A DNA stretch of 64,000 nt, taken from assembly GCF_005250615.1 (NCBI RefSeq), contig NZ_SULM01000003.1:1-64000 (forward strand), read 5' to 3'. Under the pieces are notes generated by a model. That model ran no database searches. It was not told the origin of the DNA and saw only the letters and a list, made by a program, of their open reading frames with translations. Shown here piece after piece: positions 52,957-62,165 of this stretch. Each line of letters opens with the position of its first letter. Position 1 is the stretch's first letter. Made by a program: the position numbers and the translations under genes. The stretch comes from Pseudomonas rhizoryzae. GTDB taxonomy: Bacteria > Pseudomonadota > Gammaproteobacteria > Pseudomonadales > Pseudomonadaceae.

Positions 52957-54909
52957 CTAGACGCGGAAGCGGCGGACCAATTTGGTGAGTTCTTCACCCA
53001 GGTCGACCAATTCCCGACTGGCCGAAGCCGTCTTCGCCATGACTTGGCTGGTCTGATCGGCCCCGTCGCGGATGCGCGTCACATTGACCGCGACCTCCTC
53101 GGCCACCGCGCTCTGTTGCACGGCCGCCGCGGCGATCTGCTGGTTCTTTTGCTGGATGCTGGCGACCGCCGTGGCGATTTCGTCGAAGGCCAGGCGGGTA
53201 TCCCCCGCGTTGGTCACGGTACCGGACAGCAACTGCTCACTCTGCTGCATCCGCCCGACCGCCTCACCACTGCCACGCTGGAGTACGGCGATGAGCTGCT
53301 CGATCTCGACGCTGGACTGCTGGGTACGACGCGCCAGGGCGCGGACCTCGTCCGCCACCACGGCAAAGCCGCGCCCCTGATCGCCCGCGCGAGCGGCCTC
53401 GATGGCGGCGTTGAGCGCCAGCAAGTTGGTCTGCTCGGCGACCGCCTTGATCACGTCGAGCACGGCGCTGATCGCCTGGCTATCGCGCGAGACCCCCTGC
53501 AAACTCTCCGCCGCGGCGCGTACGTCCAGGCCCAGGGTGTCGATCCCCGCCAGACTCCGGCCGATCACCGCCTGACCATCGCTCACCTGGCGCTCGGCCT
53601 GATCCACCGCTCCAGCAGCGGCCTCGGCGTCCTCGGCCACCCCATGGGCGGTCGCCGCCAATTCCGCCATGGCGGCGGCGACCTGGTCGGTTTCCTCTCG
53701 CTGACGCGCCACTCCTACCTGGGCTTCCCGTGCCTGCTCGGCCAAGGCCTCCGCGGCCTGGCCAAGACGACCGATACCACTCTGCAATTGCAGCACCATG
53801 CTGCGCAGCGCCGCCACCATACTGGCACTGGATCGCTGCAGCTGGCCGATCTCGTCGCCACGGTCCACCTTGAGTTCGACGTCCAGCTCGCCCTCGGCGA
53901 TGCGTTCGGCGGCGGCGATCACCTTGCGCAGCGGGCGAACGATGGCCAGGGTAATGAACAGCGCAGCCAAAGCCCCGACGACCAAGGCGAGCAGTGCAAT
54001 GCTGCCGATGGCGAAGATGCGCTTGGTGATCATCGCCTGCATTTCGGCTTCCTGCTGCCCATAGAGCGCATCGACCCGTTGCACGGCGGCTTCGGCGAGG
54101 GTCGTCATGCGCTTACCCGCGGCCTGTTGATTGGCCAGCGCAGCGGCGTAGTCACTCAGCCGTTTGGTGAACTCCTTGATATTGGTCGAAACGTCCTGGA
54201 TGACGGACGCATAGGCTGGGTCGCTCAATTGCGGCTCCACCTTGGCCAGCAGCGCAAGGGCAGCGACGGCCGACGGCAGCGGCTGATTGTCCAGAGTGTT
54301 CTTGCTGGCGCGTGCCTGGACTTCGTCGAGACTCTTGAGCATCAGCCGATAGAGTTCACCCATCTGTTGGGACAGTGTCAGCAGTTCCGAGCCCTGCTTG
54401 CCACCCGACTCGCGTAGCGCATAGGCACCATCATCCAACAGGCCGGATTGTAGGATATCGAGGCTATTGGCAGCGCCTCCCACCAGGAAGGTCGCACCGT
54501 CCATGGCCAACTGCCGCGAGGTGTTGAGGCGCTCGTATTCGGTGAAGGCGGCGCCATAGGCCTTGATGGCCTCCATGGCGTCCTTGACCGCGGCGACGTT
54601 GGCGCTACCGAGTTGCTCGGTGAGCTGGTTCAGGCCCTCGAGCACCTTGGGCAGCGCCTGTCTTAGGTGCTCCGCCTGAGCGGCATCACCGGTGAGGCGG
54701 AATCCCTGTTCCAACGCACGGATCTGCATGACTTGCCGATTGACGGCAGCCACTTCCTTAAGCGAGCCGAAGCGATGCTCGACGTCCTTCAGCGCCAGTC
54801 CACCTTGGATGGCGACACCCAGGGTAAGCAATAGAACCAAACCAAAACCGACGGCCAATTTGGTCGCGGTCAGCCAATTAGCCAGGCGAAATTTCGCGAT
54901 CCCGTTCAT
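52957..54909 (-). CDS. Methyl-accepting chemotaxis protein
   Basis: A 650-residue chemoreceptor. TM1 is near residues 18-38 and a long helical periplasmic domain spans about 40-295, of the size and helix-rich type of HBM (helical bimodular) sensors. TM2 is near 297-320, with a HAMP domain after it ([20 protein letters not shown]). The cytoplasmic hairpin tip is [20 protein letters not shown], then [20 protein letters not shown]. No C-terminal CheR-tethering pentapeptide is evident. The ligand is unknown. A long stem-loop lies just upstream of its ribosome site. Confidence 0.92.
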   Translation of the reverse strand: MNGIAKFRLANWLTATKLAVGFGLVLLLTLGVAIQGGLALKDVEHRFGSLKEVAAVNRQVMQIRALEQGFRLTGDAAQAEHLRQALPKVLEGLNQLTEQLGSANVAAVKDAMEAIKAYGAAFTEYERLNTSRQLAMDGATFLVGGAANSLDILQSGLLDDGAYALRESGGKQGSELLTLSQQMGELYRLMLKSLDEVQARASKNTLDNQPLPSAVAALALLAKVEPQLSDPAYASVIQDVSTNIKEFTKRLSDYAAALANQQAAGKRMTTLAEAAVQRVDALYGQQEAEMQAMITKRIFAIGSIALLALVVGALAALFITLAIVRPLRKVIAAAERIAEGELDVELKVDRGDEIGQLQRSSASMVAALRSMVLQLQSGIGRLGQAAEALAEQAREAQVGVARQREETDQVAAAMAELAATAHGVAEDAEAAAGAVDQAERQVSDGQAVIGRSLAGIDTLGLDVRAAAESLQGVSRDSQAISAVLDVIKAVAEQTNLLALNAAIEAARAGDQGRGFAVVADEVRALARRTQQSSVEIEQLIAVLQRGSGEAVGRMQQSEQLLSGTVTNAGDTRLAFDEIATAVASIQQKNQQIAAAAVQQSAVAEEVAVNVTRIRDGADQTSQVMAKTASASRELVDLGEELTKLVRRFRV

Positions 54910-54918
54910 AAGGCCCTC

Positions 54919-54962
54919 AAAAGATCCGGTTCCGTGGAAAGCTGTCGTCCACGGAACCGGAT
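54919..54962 (-). terminator. Strong stem-loop between the lipoprotein gene and the MCP gene
   Basis: ATCCGGTTCCGTGGA (54924-54938) and TCCACGGAACCGGAT (54948-54962) form a perfect 15-bp stem with a 9-base loop. On the minus strand it is followed by CTTTT. It fits a terminator for the lipoprotein gene but also ends only ten or so bases before the MCP start. Confidence 0.7.
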
Positions 54963-55049
54963 TCTTAATGGTCTTATGACCGAAGTGCTATCACCCGTCG
55001 CAGACGGTTATATAGGGGTCGCTTTGGATGTCGGCGCAGGCAGGTTGAC

Positions 55050-55340
55050 CTAGCGTCCGGCACGGGATTCACGGATATAGAAGCGCGCCTTCTCGGCGTT
55101 CTTCACGCAACCGCTGTAAGCCTCGACCTGCTGCTGCGTCTTGGCCGTCGAGAGCAGCGCCAGGGCCTTGGAATAACTCACGGTACCGGAAAAGCCCTCG
55201 GCCTTGGCGAGGTCCAGCTCCTGCCAGGCGGAACGGGTCTGGTCGGCGCAGTTGTCACGATTGACCACCTTACCCGAACAACCGGCGAGCACGACCAGGG
55301 CCAGCGTGACCGCTACGACGGGGACCAGTTTCGACTTCAT
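55050..55340 (-). CDS. Small lipoprotein, unknown function
   Basis: A 96-residue protein with a lipoprotein signal peptide (MKSKLVPVVAVTLALVVLAG followed by Cys21, lipobox LAGC). The mature part of 76 residues has two further Cys (DNCADQTRS and YSGCVKNAEK) that could form a disulfide, and a helical stretch. The ribosome site GGAGAAGAAG is good. It is probably envelope-associated; I do not recognise the family. Confidence 0.85.
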   Translation of the reverse strand: MKSKLVPVVAVTLALVVLAGCSGKVVNRDNCADQTRSAWQELDLAKAEGFSGTVSYSKALALLSTAKTQQQVEAYSGCVKNAEKARFYIRESRAGR

Positions 55341-55408
55341 CTTCTTCTCCTTATGACCGGCGAAAAGGCCGGATAACCGCAGCGTAGACCACCAGCTTGC
55401 GGAGCTGT

Positions 55409-56509
55409 TCAGCGAGGCTGGCGAAGATAATCGACGACGGCGGCCTGGTCGCCGCTGAAGATCACCCGCGCTGCCTTGCTCTCACGCTGATAGGCGTACA
55501 TGGGGTCGTAGTACTCGGCGAGCAGACCTTCGATCCAGCCACGATGCGCCGCGACATCACCCGAGCGCTCCTGCTCCTGCAGGGCGGCATCGAGAACGGC
55601 CGACAGCCGCTGGAACCGCTCGCCACCGAGTCGCTTGGCGATGCCGGCGAGACTCTTGCGCAACTGCTCGGCGAACAGCGCGAAGCCCTGCTCCTGGCCA
55701 TGGAGGGCGACGAATTCCGCCGCCAGGTCGATGACGTAGTCGCGCAGGATGCGCTCGATGCGGTTTTCCCGGCTGTCTTCCAGCCAGACCAGGGGGAACT
55801 GCTGCATGCCCTGGTGCAGCTCCAAGGGCAAGGAGCAGCGACCGACCAGCCGCGATTCGTCCTCCAGAACGAACTGCGCCTGCCCGGCGTGACGACGGCG
55901 CAGCAGATCGATGGCCAGGCGATTCTCGAAATCGATCTGCCCCGGTTGCGGCGTGGCGCGCTTGCCGAAGCTGGAGCCCCGGTGATTGGCATGGCCTTCG
56001 AGATCCACGGCGTTGTCGAGTTGCGCCACCACCTCGGTCTTGCCGGTACCGGTCATGCCGCCGACGATGACGAAGCGACACTCGGCGAGGGCCTGTTGCA
56101 GCGTCTCGATGAGAAAGGTCCGCATGGCCTTGTAGCCGCCCACTACGCGGGGATAGGCAACGCCCGCTTCGCTGCGTAGCCACTCCTGGCTGATCTGGGA
56201 GCGCAGACCGCCACGGAAGCAATAAAGATAGCCCTCCGGGTGCGCCTGGGCGAAATCGGCCCAGGCCTGGATCCGCTCGTGCTTGATGGTGCCCGATACC
56301 AGCTGATGGCCCAGTTGCACGGCGGCCTGCTGGCCCTGCTGCTTGTAGCGGGTGCCCACCCGCTGCCGCTCCAGATCGTTCATCAAGGGCAGGTTGGTCG
56401 CCTGGGGAAAGGCCCCCTTGGCGAACTCCACGGGCGCCCGGACATCGATCAGGGGAATATCGCTCAGGAACAGCGCCCGCAGGTCGCGGGCATCCTCACG
56501 CTGGGTCAT
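55409..56509 (-). CDS. mnmH: tRNA 2-selenouridine synthase MnmH (SelU)
   Basis: A 366-residue enzyme replacing sulfur by selenium at the wobble uridine of certain tRNAs. The N-terminal rhodanese domain has the catalytic Cys97 in [14 protein letters not shown]-loop NTPase domain follows ([12 protein letters not shown], 149-160), with [13 protein letters not shown] and [14 protein letters not shown]-like segments ([14 protein letters not shown]) typical of the family. It shares one base with the stop of selD, which supplies selenophosphate. Confidence 0.95.
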   Translation of the reverse strand: MTQREDARDLRALFLSDIPLIDVRAPVEFAKGAFPQATNLPLMNDLERQRVGTRYKQQGQQAAVQLGHQLVSGTIKHERIQAWADFAQAHPEGYLYCFRGGLRSQISQEWLRSEAGVAYPRVVGGYKAMRTFLIETLQQALAECRFVIVGGMTGTGKTEVVAQLDNAVDLEGHANHRGSSFGKRATPQPGQIDFENRLAIDLLRRRHAGQAQFVLEDESRLVGRCSLPLELHQGMQQFPLVWLEDSRENRIERILRDYVIDLAAEFVALHGQEQGFALFAEQLRKSLAGIAKRLGGERFQRLSAVLDAALQEQERSGDVAAHRGWIEGLLAEYYDPMYAYQRESKAARVIFSGDQAAVVDYLRQPR

Positions 56510-57543
56510 CAGGCCACCTCGACCGCATGGGCGCGCCGCGCTACCAGTCGGCCAATGGCTTGCAGGGCCAGGCCCTGCTCCGCCGCCACCGCGAGGAACT
56601 CCGCCTCCCCTTCCGGCGCCACCGCAACGAGCAGACCGCCACTGGTCTGGGGATCGCACAGCAGTTGGCGACGCCGCTCGTCCAGCGCGGCGATGCGGTG
56701 GCCATAACTGTCGAAGTTGCGCTCCGTGCCACCCGGCACGCAGCCCTGCTCGAGGTAGAAATCCACCCCTTCGAGGGTGGGAATGGCGGCGAAGTCCAGT
56801 TCGGCGGTCAGACCACTGCCGTCGGCCATTTCCACCAGGTGCCCGAGCAGGCCGAAACCGGTGACGTCGGTCATCGCCGTGACCCCCGCCAGACGACCGA
56901 AACGACTGCCGGGGCGATTGAGCTGGCACATGGTGTCCCGCGCCAGGTGCTGGTCCTGCGGGCGCAGCAGCGCGCGCTTCTCGGCGGTGGTGAGGATGCC
57001 GATACCCAGGGGCTTGGTCAGATAGAGGCGGCTGCCGAGAGTCGCCGTGTCGTTGCGCTTGAGATGGCGCTTTTCCACGATGCCGGTCACCGCCAGACCG
57101 AAGATCGGCTCGGGGGCGTCGATGGAGTGCCCCCCGGCCAGGGGAATGCCGGCCTCGTCGCACACCCGCCGCCCGCCAGCGATGACCTCCCGGGCCACTT
57201 CGGGCGGCAGGACATTCACCGGCCAGCCAAGGATGGCGATGGCCAGCAGCGGATCGCCGCCCATGGCGTAGATGTCGCTGATGGCATTGGTGGCGGCGAT
57301 CCGGCCGAAGTCGAACGGATCGTCGACGATGGGCATGAAGAAATCGGTGGTCGAAACCACCCCGCGCTCCTCGTCCAGGCCATAGACCGCCGCGTCGTCG
57401 CGCGAGGCGTTACCCACCCACAGCCGCGGATCCAGATGCTGGGCGCCACTCCCCGCCAGGATGGTCTCCAGGGTCTTGGGTGCGATCTTGCAACCACAAC
57501 CGGCGCCGTGGCTGTATTGGGTGAGGCGAATGGGATTGGTCAT
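56509..57543 (-). CDS. selD: Selenophosphate synthase SelD
   Basis: A 344-residue enzyme making selenophosphate from selenide and ATP. The catalytic pair Cys16 and Lys19 is in [13 protein letters not shown]; Cys is used, not selenocysteine. [20 protein letters not shown] and [20 protein letters not shown] are invariant family segments. It is coupled with mnmH. No selA, selB or tRNA-Sec was seen here, so the visible use is tRNA modification. Confidence 0.96.
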   Translation of the reverse strand: MTNPIRLTQYSHGAGCGCKIAPKTLETILAGSGAQHLDPRLWVGNASRDDAAVYGLDEERGVVSTTDFFMPIVDDPFDFGRIAATNAISDIYAMGGDPLLAIAILGWPVNVLPPEVAREVIAGGRRVCDEAGIPLAGGHSIDAPEPIFGLAVTGIVEKRHLKRNDTATLGSRLYLTKPLGIGILTTAEKRALLRPQDQHLARDTMCQLNRPGSRFGRLAGVTAMTDVTGFGLLGHLVEMADGSGLTAELDFAAIPTLEGVDFYLEQGCVPGGTERNFDSYGHRIAALDERRRQLLCDPQTSGGLLVAVAPEGEAEFLAVAAEQGLALQAIGRLVARRAHAVEVA

Positions 57544-57885
57544 CGAAACTCCGGATCAGCGGCGCCGCTCGTTCGACAGGCAGCGCGAGGGGCGCTAATA
57601 GTAGCAAAAGCCCGTTCCGGGGCGGTGATCGAGGCGCCTAACAGATCGTCAACCAAAGCAAAAGGGCCTATTTCTGGCGGTAATCCACAGTTGCTGTGGA
57701 TAACCACGTGGAAAACCTTAAGCTGGCCGCGGACAAGCGAGCGGCAGTGCGGCAGTGGTCGAACTGGTGATTTTTTAGCCGGCCCGCCAAACTATTTTTT
57801 CTACGCCAAGGCTGGCATAAGACAGCGCCGTGCGTTATGGCCAAGGTGCGCTAGCATTGCTGGTTTCCCTGCCATTGCCGTGCTC
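57544..57885. other. Divergent intergenic region between selD and the CynX-type MFS gene
   Basis: This 342-bp stretch has no gene that I can support. It contains the palindrome with a DnaA-box sequence at 57683-57703 and must contain the promoters of selD and the transporter, which I could not place. Confidence 0.5.
57683..57703. promoter_or_regulatory. Inverted repeat containing a perfect DnaA-box sequence
   Basis: ATCCACAG, three bases, CTGTGGAT is a perfect 8-bp inverted repeat. Its right arm extends to TGTGGATAA (57695-57703), the complement of the DnaA box TTATCCACA. It may be an operator for either flanking gene or a DnaA site. Confidence 0.4.
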
Positions 57886-59076
57886 ATGTCTTCTCTCGCC
57901 ACCACCCGTCTCACCGCTTTGCAACGCGGCTGGCTGCTCGCCAGCCTCATGCTCATCGCCCTCAACCTGCGCCCCGCGCTTTCCAGCCTGGCGCCACTAC
58001 TGCGCCAGATCGAGAGCAGTACCGGCCTTTCCAGCAGCGCCATCGGCCTGCTGACCACCCTGCCGGTGCTCTGTCTGGGTCTCTTCGCCCCCCTGGCGCC
58101 GCGCCTGGCCCGCCGCTGGGGCAGCGAACGCACCCTCGGCGCCATCCTGGCCCTACTGGCGGTGGGTATAGTGCTGCGCAGCCTGTGGCCACCTTTGGGC
58201 CTGTTCCTCGGCAGCCTGATCGCCGGTGCCTGTATCGGCATCCTTGGCGTGCTGCTGCCAGCGCTGGTCAAGCGTGATTTTCCCGCCCAGGCCGGCCAGT
58301 TGATGGGGCTCTACACCATGATGCTGTGCATCGGCGCAGCCATAGCGGCCGGGGCGACCGCGCCGCTGGCCGCGGCCTTCGACGGCCACTGGCAACCCGC
58401 CCTCGCCGCCTGGGCAGGGGTTGCGCTGCTGGCCTTGCTGATCTGGCTGCCGCAACTGCGCCAGCCTCCAACCATGGCGCCGCCGCGAGGCGCGGGCGGT
58501 TCGCTGTGGCGCAACCGCCTGGCCTGGCAGATCACCCTCTACATGGGCTTGCAGTCGTCCCTGGCCTACATCGTGTTCGGCTGGCTGCCCACACTGCTGG
58601 TCGACCGTGGCCTGGGCGTCGTGGAGGCTGGTCTGATGCTGTCGGGGTCGGTGCTGACGCAGCTGATCAGCGCCCTGACCGCGCCCTGGCTGGCCACCCG
58701 TGGTCGCGATCAACGCCTGGCCATCGTCGTGGTGATGGCCGCCACCCTGGCCGGCCTGCTGGGCTGCCTGTATGCGCCCGTGGATAGCCTTTGGCTGTGG
58801 GCGGTGGTGTTGGGCCTGGGTCAGGGCGGCACCTTCAGCCTGGCCCTCGCCCTGCTTGTATTGCGTTCGCGCGATGCGGAGACCGCCGGACGCCTGTCGG
58901 GCATGGCCCAGGGCGCGGGCTACAGCCTGGCGTCGCTCGGGCCACTGCTGGTTGGCATCCTTCACGACGCCACCCACAGTTGGGCGCCCATGGGCGCGCT
59001 CTTCACCCTGATCGCCGTCCTGGCCACGCTGTTTGGCCTAGCCGCGGGGCGTACCCGCTACGTCAACGACGTCTAG
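57886..59076 (+). CDS. CynX/NimT-type MFS transporter
   Basis: A 396-residue membrane protein with about twelve hydrophobic helices. The first helices ASLMLIALNLRPALSSLAPL and GLLTTLPVLCLGLFAPLAPR match the CynX/NimT (cyanate, 2-nitroimidazole) family; LARRWGSERTLG is the MFS loop. The substrate is unknown. The reading frame stays open far upstream, but only the part from the ATG at 57886 resembles the family. Its TAG stop lies within the left inverted repeat of element C. Confidence 0.85.
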   Translation: MSSLATTRLTALQRGWLLASLMLIALNLRPALSSLAPLLRQIESSTGLSSSAIGLLTTLPVLCLGLFAPLAPRLARRWGSERTLGAILALLAVGIVLRSLWPPLGLFLGSLIAGACIGILGVLLPALVKRDFPAQAGQLMGLYTMMLCIGAAIAAGATAPLAAAFDGHWQPALAAWAGVALLALLIWLPQLRQPPTMAPPRGAGGSLWRNRLAWQITLYMGLQSSLAYIVFGWLPTLLVDRGLGVVEAGLMLSGSVLTQLISALTAPWLATRGRDQRLAIVVVMAATLAGLLGCLYAPVDSLWLWAVVLGLGQGGTFSLALALLVLRSRDAETAGRLSGMAQGAGYSLASLGPLLVGILHDATHSWAPMGALFTLIAVLATLFGLAAGRTRYVNDV

Positions 59077-59239
59077 TGTGGTGTTTCAGAAGTTCGCGCA
59101 AGAATTGGCGAGTGATTTTTGGGTATGGGCCAGGCGCCGCGACGAGTCATAGCAGGGCTATGGCGAGGAACGGCAACGCCGCCCAAGCCCAAAAAGCGCC
59201 GCCAAAATTGTGCAGTTAACTTCTGAAACACCACACTAG
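59073..59239. repeat. MITE-like element with perfect 22-bp terminal inverted repeats, element C
   Basis: A 167-bp non-coding element. The left end at 59073-59094 begins CTAGTGTGGTGTTTCAG and the right end at 59218-59239 is its exact complement (22 bp). Inside, TTTTTGGG...CCCAAAAA and CATAGC...GCTATG give further nested pairing. The left repeat contains the stop codon of the MFS gene and the right repeat contains the stop codon of the DUF4892 gene. It differs in sequence from elements A, B, D and E. Confidence 0.88.
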
Positions 59240-60045
59240 CGTCGATAGAGACCAGCCGCGCGATCACCATCGGTCTGCAATCGCGGCGCGCGAGTACCGG
59301 CCTCGAGTAAGGCGCTCTGCCAGGCTTCGGCCTGGGCGCCGCCCAGGGTCACGGCGACGTCGCGATTGAGCGCCAGGGCCGCCGCGAGAAGCTCGACCCA
59401 GGGTTGTTCCGGAGCCTCACCCAGGGCCGGCAGCAACAGTTGACCGTCACGCTGCAGCTCCTTGAGCAGGGTACCCGCCGTCGGTAACAGCTCCGGCAAG
59501 GGCTGCGCCGCCTGCAGGCGTTCGGCGTGCAGATAGCCGCGCCGATTGCCGCGCACTATGCCGTAGAGCATCAATACGGTTTGCGGTTCTTGTAATTGCA
59601 GCACGACCAGGCCCTGCTGGTCGTCGGGACCATAGAGCATGGCCTCGCCGAGAAGGTTGTTGGCGATGACGTTGCTGGCGCCGCAGTCGCGCCCTTCGCA
59701 CCAATAGAGCAGGGTCGCGCCCCGTTGCTGCAGGCGCTGGCGTTCGCTGTCGAGGCGTGCGAGCGGTGGATGACCACTGGCCAGTTCGAAGGTCTGGGTC
59801 TGCAATTCGCCCTCGACCCGCAAGGACGCCTCCAAGCGCAACCGGCCACCGATGCGATTGACCGGTCCCAGCGGATAGAGTCGCTCGACCGTCGCGGGTC
59901 CCGTCTCGCGAACGAGTTGCGCATGGTCCAGGGGGGCGATTTCCGCCAGCACCGCCCCTTGCGCCCAACCAGCGGACAGCAGCAGACCGATCAGCAGGAA
60001 GCGGCGAGTGGATACAGCGCGAGGAAGGAGCGGACGGCTAGGCAT
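59236..60045 (-). CDS. DUF4892-type exported protein
   Basis: A 269-residue protein with a signal peptide (RRFLLIGLLLSAGWAQGAV). A central segment LLYWCEGRDCGASNVIANNL carries two cysteines and is characteristic of the Pseudomonas DUF4892 family. The C-terminal region LGGAQAEAWQSALLEAGTRA resembles the end of an OmpA-like or ligand-binding fold but is not conclusive. The TAG stop lies inside element C, so its last residues may have been changed by that insertion. The function is unknown. Confidence 0.78.
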   Translation of the reverse strand: MPSRPLLPRAVSTRRFLLIGLLLSAGWAQGAVLAEIAPLDHAQLVRETGPATVERLYPLGPVNRIGGRLRLEASLRVEGELQTQTFELASGHPPLARLDSERQRLQQRGATLLYWCEGRDCGASNVIANNLLGEAMLYGPDDQQGLVVLQLQEPQTVLMLYGIVRGNRRGYLHAERLQAAQPLPELLPTAGTLLKELQRDGQLLLPALGEAPEQPWVELLAAALALNRDVAVTLGGAQAEAWQSALLEAGTRAPRLQTDGDRAAGLYRR

Positions 60046-60051
60046 GCCGCA

Positions 60052-60933
60052 TTATTCGTTGCGTCCGACCTCGGCGGCAAAGAAGGCATTGAAACAATCT
60101 GCGACGGCCTGGGCGCCCTGGGCGTCATCCAGATGCAGATGATGCCCGCCCGGCAGCTCATGGAGGGTGAAGCACGGCTGCTCCCGGGCCAGCGCCATGG
60201 CCTCTGGATGCGGCGCCAGCAATCCGTCGGCGGCAATCACCAACGCGGTAGGACAGCTTACGGCGCGCACGCAGGCCTGCGCCTGCTGCGGGGTGAATCT
60301 CATACGACTGGGCAGCCGCAGACGGGGATCGGAGCGCCAGGTGTAGCCGCCAGGCACGGCCATGAGGCCACGCTCGGCCAGGAGTTCGGCCGCTTCCCGG
60401 CTCACCGTCAGGGCGCCTTTCAAGCGCGCCGCCACGGCGTCTTCGACACTGGCATAGACGGGCTTGCGCCGGTTGGGCAGCTCCAGTTCAGCGAGCAGTG
60501 CCTTGCCCAGTTTCTCGGGCACCTCGTCCGCGGGCGTGGTGTAGGGCAGCAAGCCGTCGATCAGGGCCAGACGCTCGATCCGCTCCGGCAAGGCCGCGGC
60601 GGCGATGACACCGACGATGGCACCCATGGAGTGTCCGAGCAGCCCGAAACGCGTCCAACCCAGTTGCTCGGCGGCGGCCAGCACGTCCAGCACATAATCC
60701 TGGATCGCATAGCCACCGCCAGCCGGCCGATGCGCCGACAGCCCATGGCCGGGCAGATCCAGGGCGACGATGCGCAGTCCGGTCAGCCGCGGCGCGAGCT
60801 GGGCGAAGGTCATGGCGTTGTCCAGCCAGCCGTGCAGTGCCAGCACCGGATAGCCGTCCTCGGGGCCAGACACCCGCGCGCTCAGCTCCACATGGGGCAG
60901 CTCCAGCCGCAACTCCTGAACGTGCGCCGTCAT
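60052..60933 (-). CDS. Alpha/beta hydrolase
   Basis: A 293-residue hydrolase with the oxyanion segment VLALHGWLDNAMTFAQLAPR, the nucleophile elbow GLLGHSMGAIVG, an acid in ALVIAADGLLAP and the catalytic His in LPGGHHLHLDD. It is cytoplasmic, with no signal peptide. The ATG at 60933 lies 3 bp after the thioesterase stop. The substrate is unknown; esterase or lactonase activity is possible. Confidence 0.85.
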   Translation of the reverse strand: MTAHVQELRLELPHVELSARVSGPEDGYPVLALHGWLDNAMTFAQLAPRLTGLRIVALDLPGHGLSAHRPAGGGYAIQDYVLDVLAAAEQLGWTRFGLLGHSMGAIVGVIAAAALPERIERLALIDGLLPYTTPADEVPEKLGKALLAELELPNRRKPVYASVEDAVAARLKGALTVSREAAELLAERGLMAVPGGYTWRSDPRLRLPSRMRFTPQQAQACVRAVSCPTALVIAADGLLAPHPEAMALAREQPCFTLHELPGGHHLHLDDAQGAQAVADCFNAFFAAEVGRNE

Positions 60934-60935
60934 GC

Positions 60936-61373
60936 TCAAGAGGCGTCTCGCTGCAGGGGAACCACGGCGACGGTCAGCCGCGACACACAGGTCAGCCGCC
61001 CTTCGTCGTCGCTCAAGCGGATGTCCCAGACGTGACTGCTGCGTCCCAGATGCAGCGGCCGGGCGACCGCCGTCACCCGCCCGGAACGCACGCCGCGCAG
61101 GTGGTTGGCATTGATTTCCTGGCCCACGCAGTAGTAACGCGCTCTATCCACGCACAGCATGCTGGCGACCGAACCCACCGTCTCGGCCAGGGCCACCGAG
61201 GCGCCGCCGTGCAGCAGGCCCATCGGTTGATGGGTACGGCGATCCACCACCATGCTGGCGGTGAGGCTGTCGTCGTCCCAGGCTTCGATACGCATGTCCA
61301 GGTGCTGGCCAAGGGTATCGTCGAGCAGGCCGGTCAGGGCCGCGGGATCGGGAGGGGTCTGCCAGATGCTCAT
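60936..61373 (-). CDS. Hotdog-fold thioesterase (PaaI/YdiI-like)
   Basis: A 145-residue acyl-CoA thioesterase. HQPMGLLHGGASVALAETVG is the conserved active-site helix with the HGG motif and the acidic residue in ALAET. YYCVGQEINANHLRGVRSGR follows. Enzymes of this type hydrolyse aromatic or short acyl-CoA, or DHNA-CoA. It lies in a tight minus-strand run with an alpha/beta hydrolase and sixA. Confidence 0.9.
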   Translation of the reverse strand: MSIWQTPPDPAALTGLLDDTLGQHLDMRIEAWDDDSLTASMVVDRRTHQPMGLLHGGASVALAETVGSVASMLCVDRARYYCVGQEINANHLRGVRSGRVTAVARPLHLGRSSHVWDIRLSDDEGRLTCVSRLTVAVVPLQRDAS

Positions 61374-61394
61374 GTCGCTTCCTTAGAAGAGGCG

Positions 61395-61850
61395 TCAGGC
61401 GTCGAAACGACTGACCAGATCGAAACCACCCGCCAATGGCAGCGGTGCTTCCAGACATAGTAGGCAAGCGGTACCCATGGGCACCGGCGCCTGACGATGG
61501 CCATGCAGTAGCCAGCCGGCCAAGTCGCCGACGAAGGGATTGTGGGTCACCAGCAGCAACCGCTCCACCCCCTGCCGCTCCAGCTCCGCCAAGGCCCGCT
61601 CGGGTTCACCGTCGGGCGTCGCCCAGGCGGCGGTATGCAGCTCGCCGGCCCAGGCCAGGTGCTGCTGCACCAGGGCGGCGGTCTGGCGCGCTCGCACATA
61701 GGGACTGGCCAGGATGAGTTGCAGGTCAGCGTCCTGCAACTGCGCAGCGCTGCGCAAGACGGCGGCGCGACCGGCCACGGTCAGCTCACGCAACTCGTCG
61801 CTGGGCGCCCGCGCCTCGGCTTCGCCGTGTCGTAGCAGCCAGAGCTTCAT
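61395..61850 (-). CDS. sixA: Phosphohistidine phosphatase SixA
   Basis: A 151-residue histidine phosphatase. LWLLRHGEAEARAPSDELRE carries the catalytic RHG at 7-9, LILASPYVRARQTAALV the second arginine, and LLLVTHNPFVGDLAGWLL the second His. The size is that of SixA. It dephosphorylates histidine phosphotransfer domains or the nitrogen PTS. It overlaps the DUF4389 gene by 4 bp. Confidence 0.92.
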   Translation of the reverse strand: MKLWLLRHGEAEARAPSDELRELTVAGRAAVLRSAAQLQDADLQLILASPYVRARQTAALVQQHLAWAGELHTAAWATPDGEPERALAELERQGVERLLLVTHNPFVGDLAGWLLHGHRQAPVPMGTACLLCLEAPLPLAGGFDLVSRFDA

Positions 61851-62134
61851 GGCGCGGTGGCGGAGCGGCCCTCGGCCGGCCAGTCGGCGAAGGGCCAGGG
61901 TTTCGCCTCACTGGCAAAGGTGCCGAAACGCACGATCTGCGCCAGGTAAGTCGCCAGCGCCGCGCCGAAATCGGTCAGGCCAGGGTTGGCTTCACCCTTG
62001 ACCAAGCGTACGACCAGTTGCAGCAGCACCACCACCGCCAGCACGTATTGCGCGCCCAGCCAGACGAACAGGAACAGCAGCATCCAGATCAGGCGCAGGC
62101 CAAGCAGCTCGCGGGAATGCGTGGGTTCGGACAT
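61847..62134 (-). CDS. DUF4389 membrane protein
   Basis: A 95-residue protein with two adjoining hydrophobic segments (LIWMLLFLFVWLGAQYVLAV, VVLLQLVVRLV) and the family sequence GEANPGLTDFGAALATYLAQ. The ATG at 62134 follows AGAGGAA. It lies between gpsA and sixA, as in other Pseudomonas. The function is unknown. Confidence 0.85.
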   Translation of the reverse strand: MSEPTHSRELLGLRLIWMLLFLFVWLGAQYVLAVVVLLQLVVRLVKGEANPGLTDFGAALATYLAQIVRFGTFASEAKPWPFADWPAEGRSATAP

Positions 62135-62165
62135 GAGAATTCCTCTTTTTGGACAGTGTAGCGGC

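Noticed and set aside
56527-57885. Open reading frame extending about 450 codons upstream of the CynX-type transporter
   Set aside because: It is antisense to selD and has no transporter-like sequence; only the part from the ATG at 57886 matches the family.
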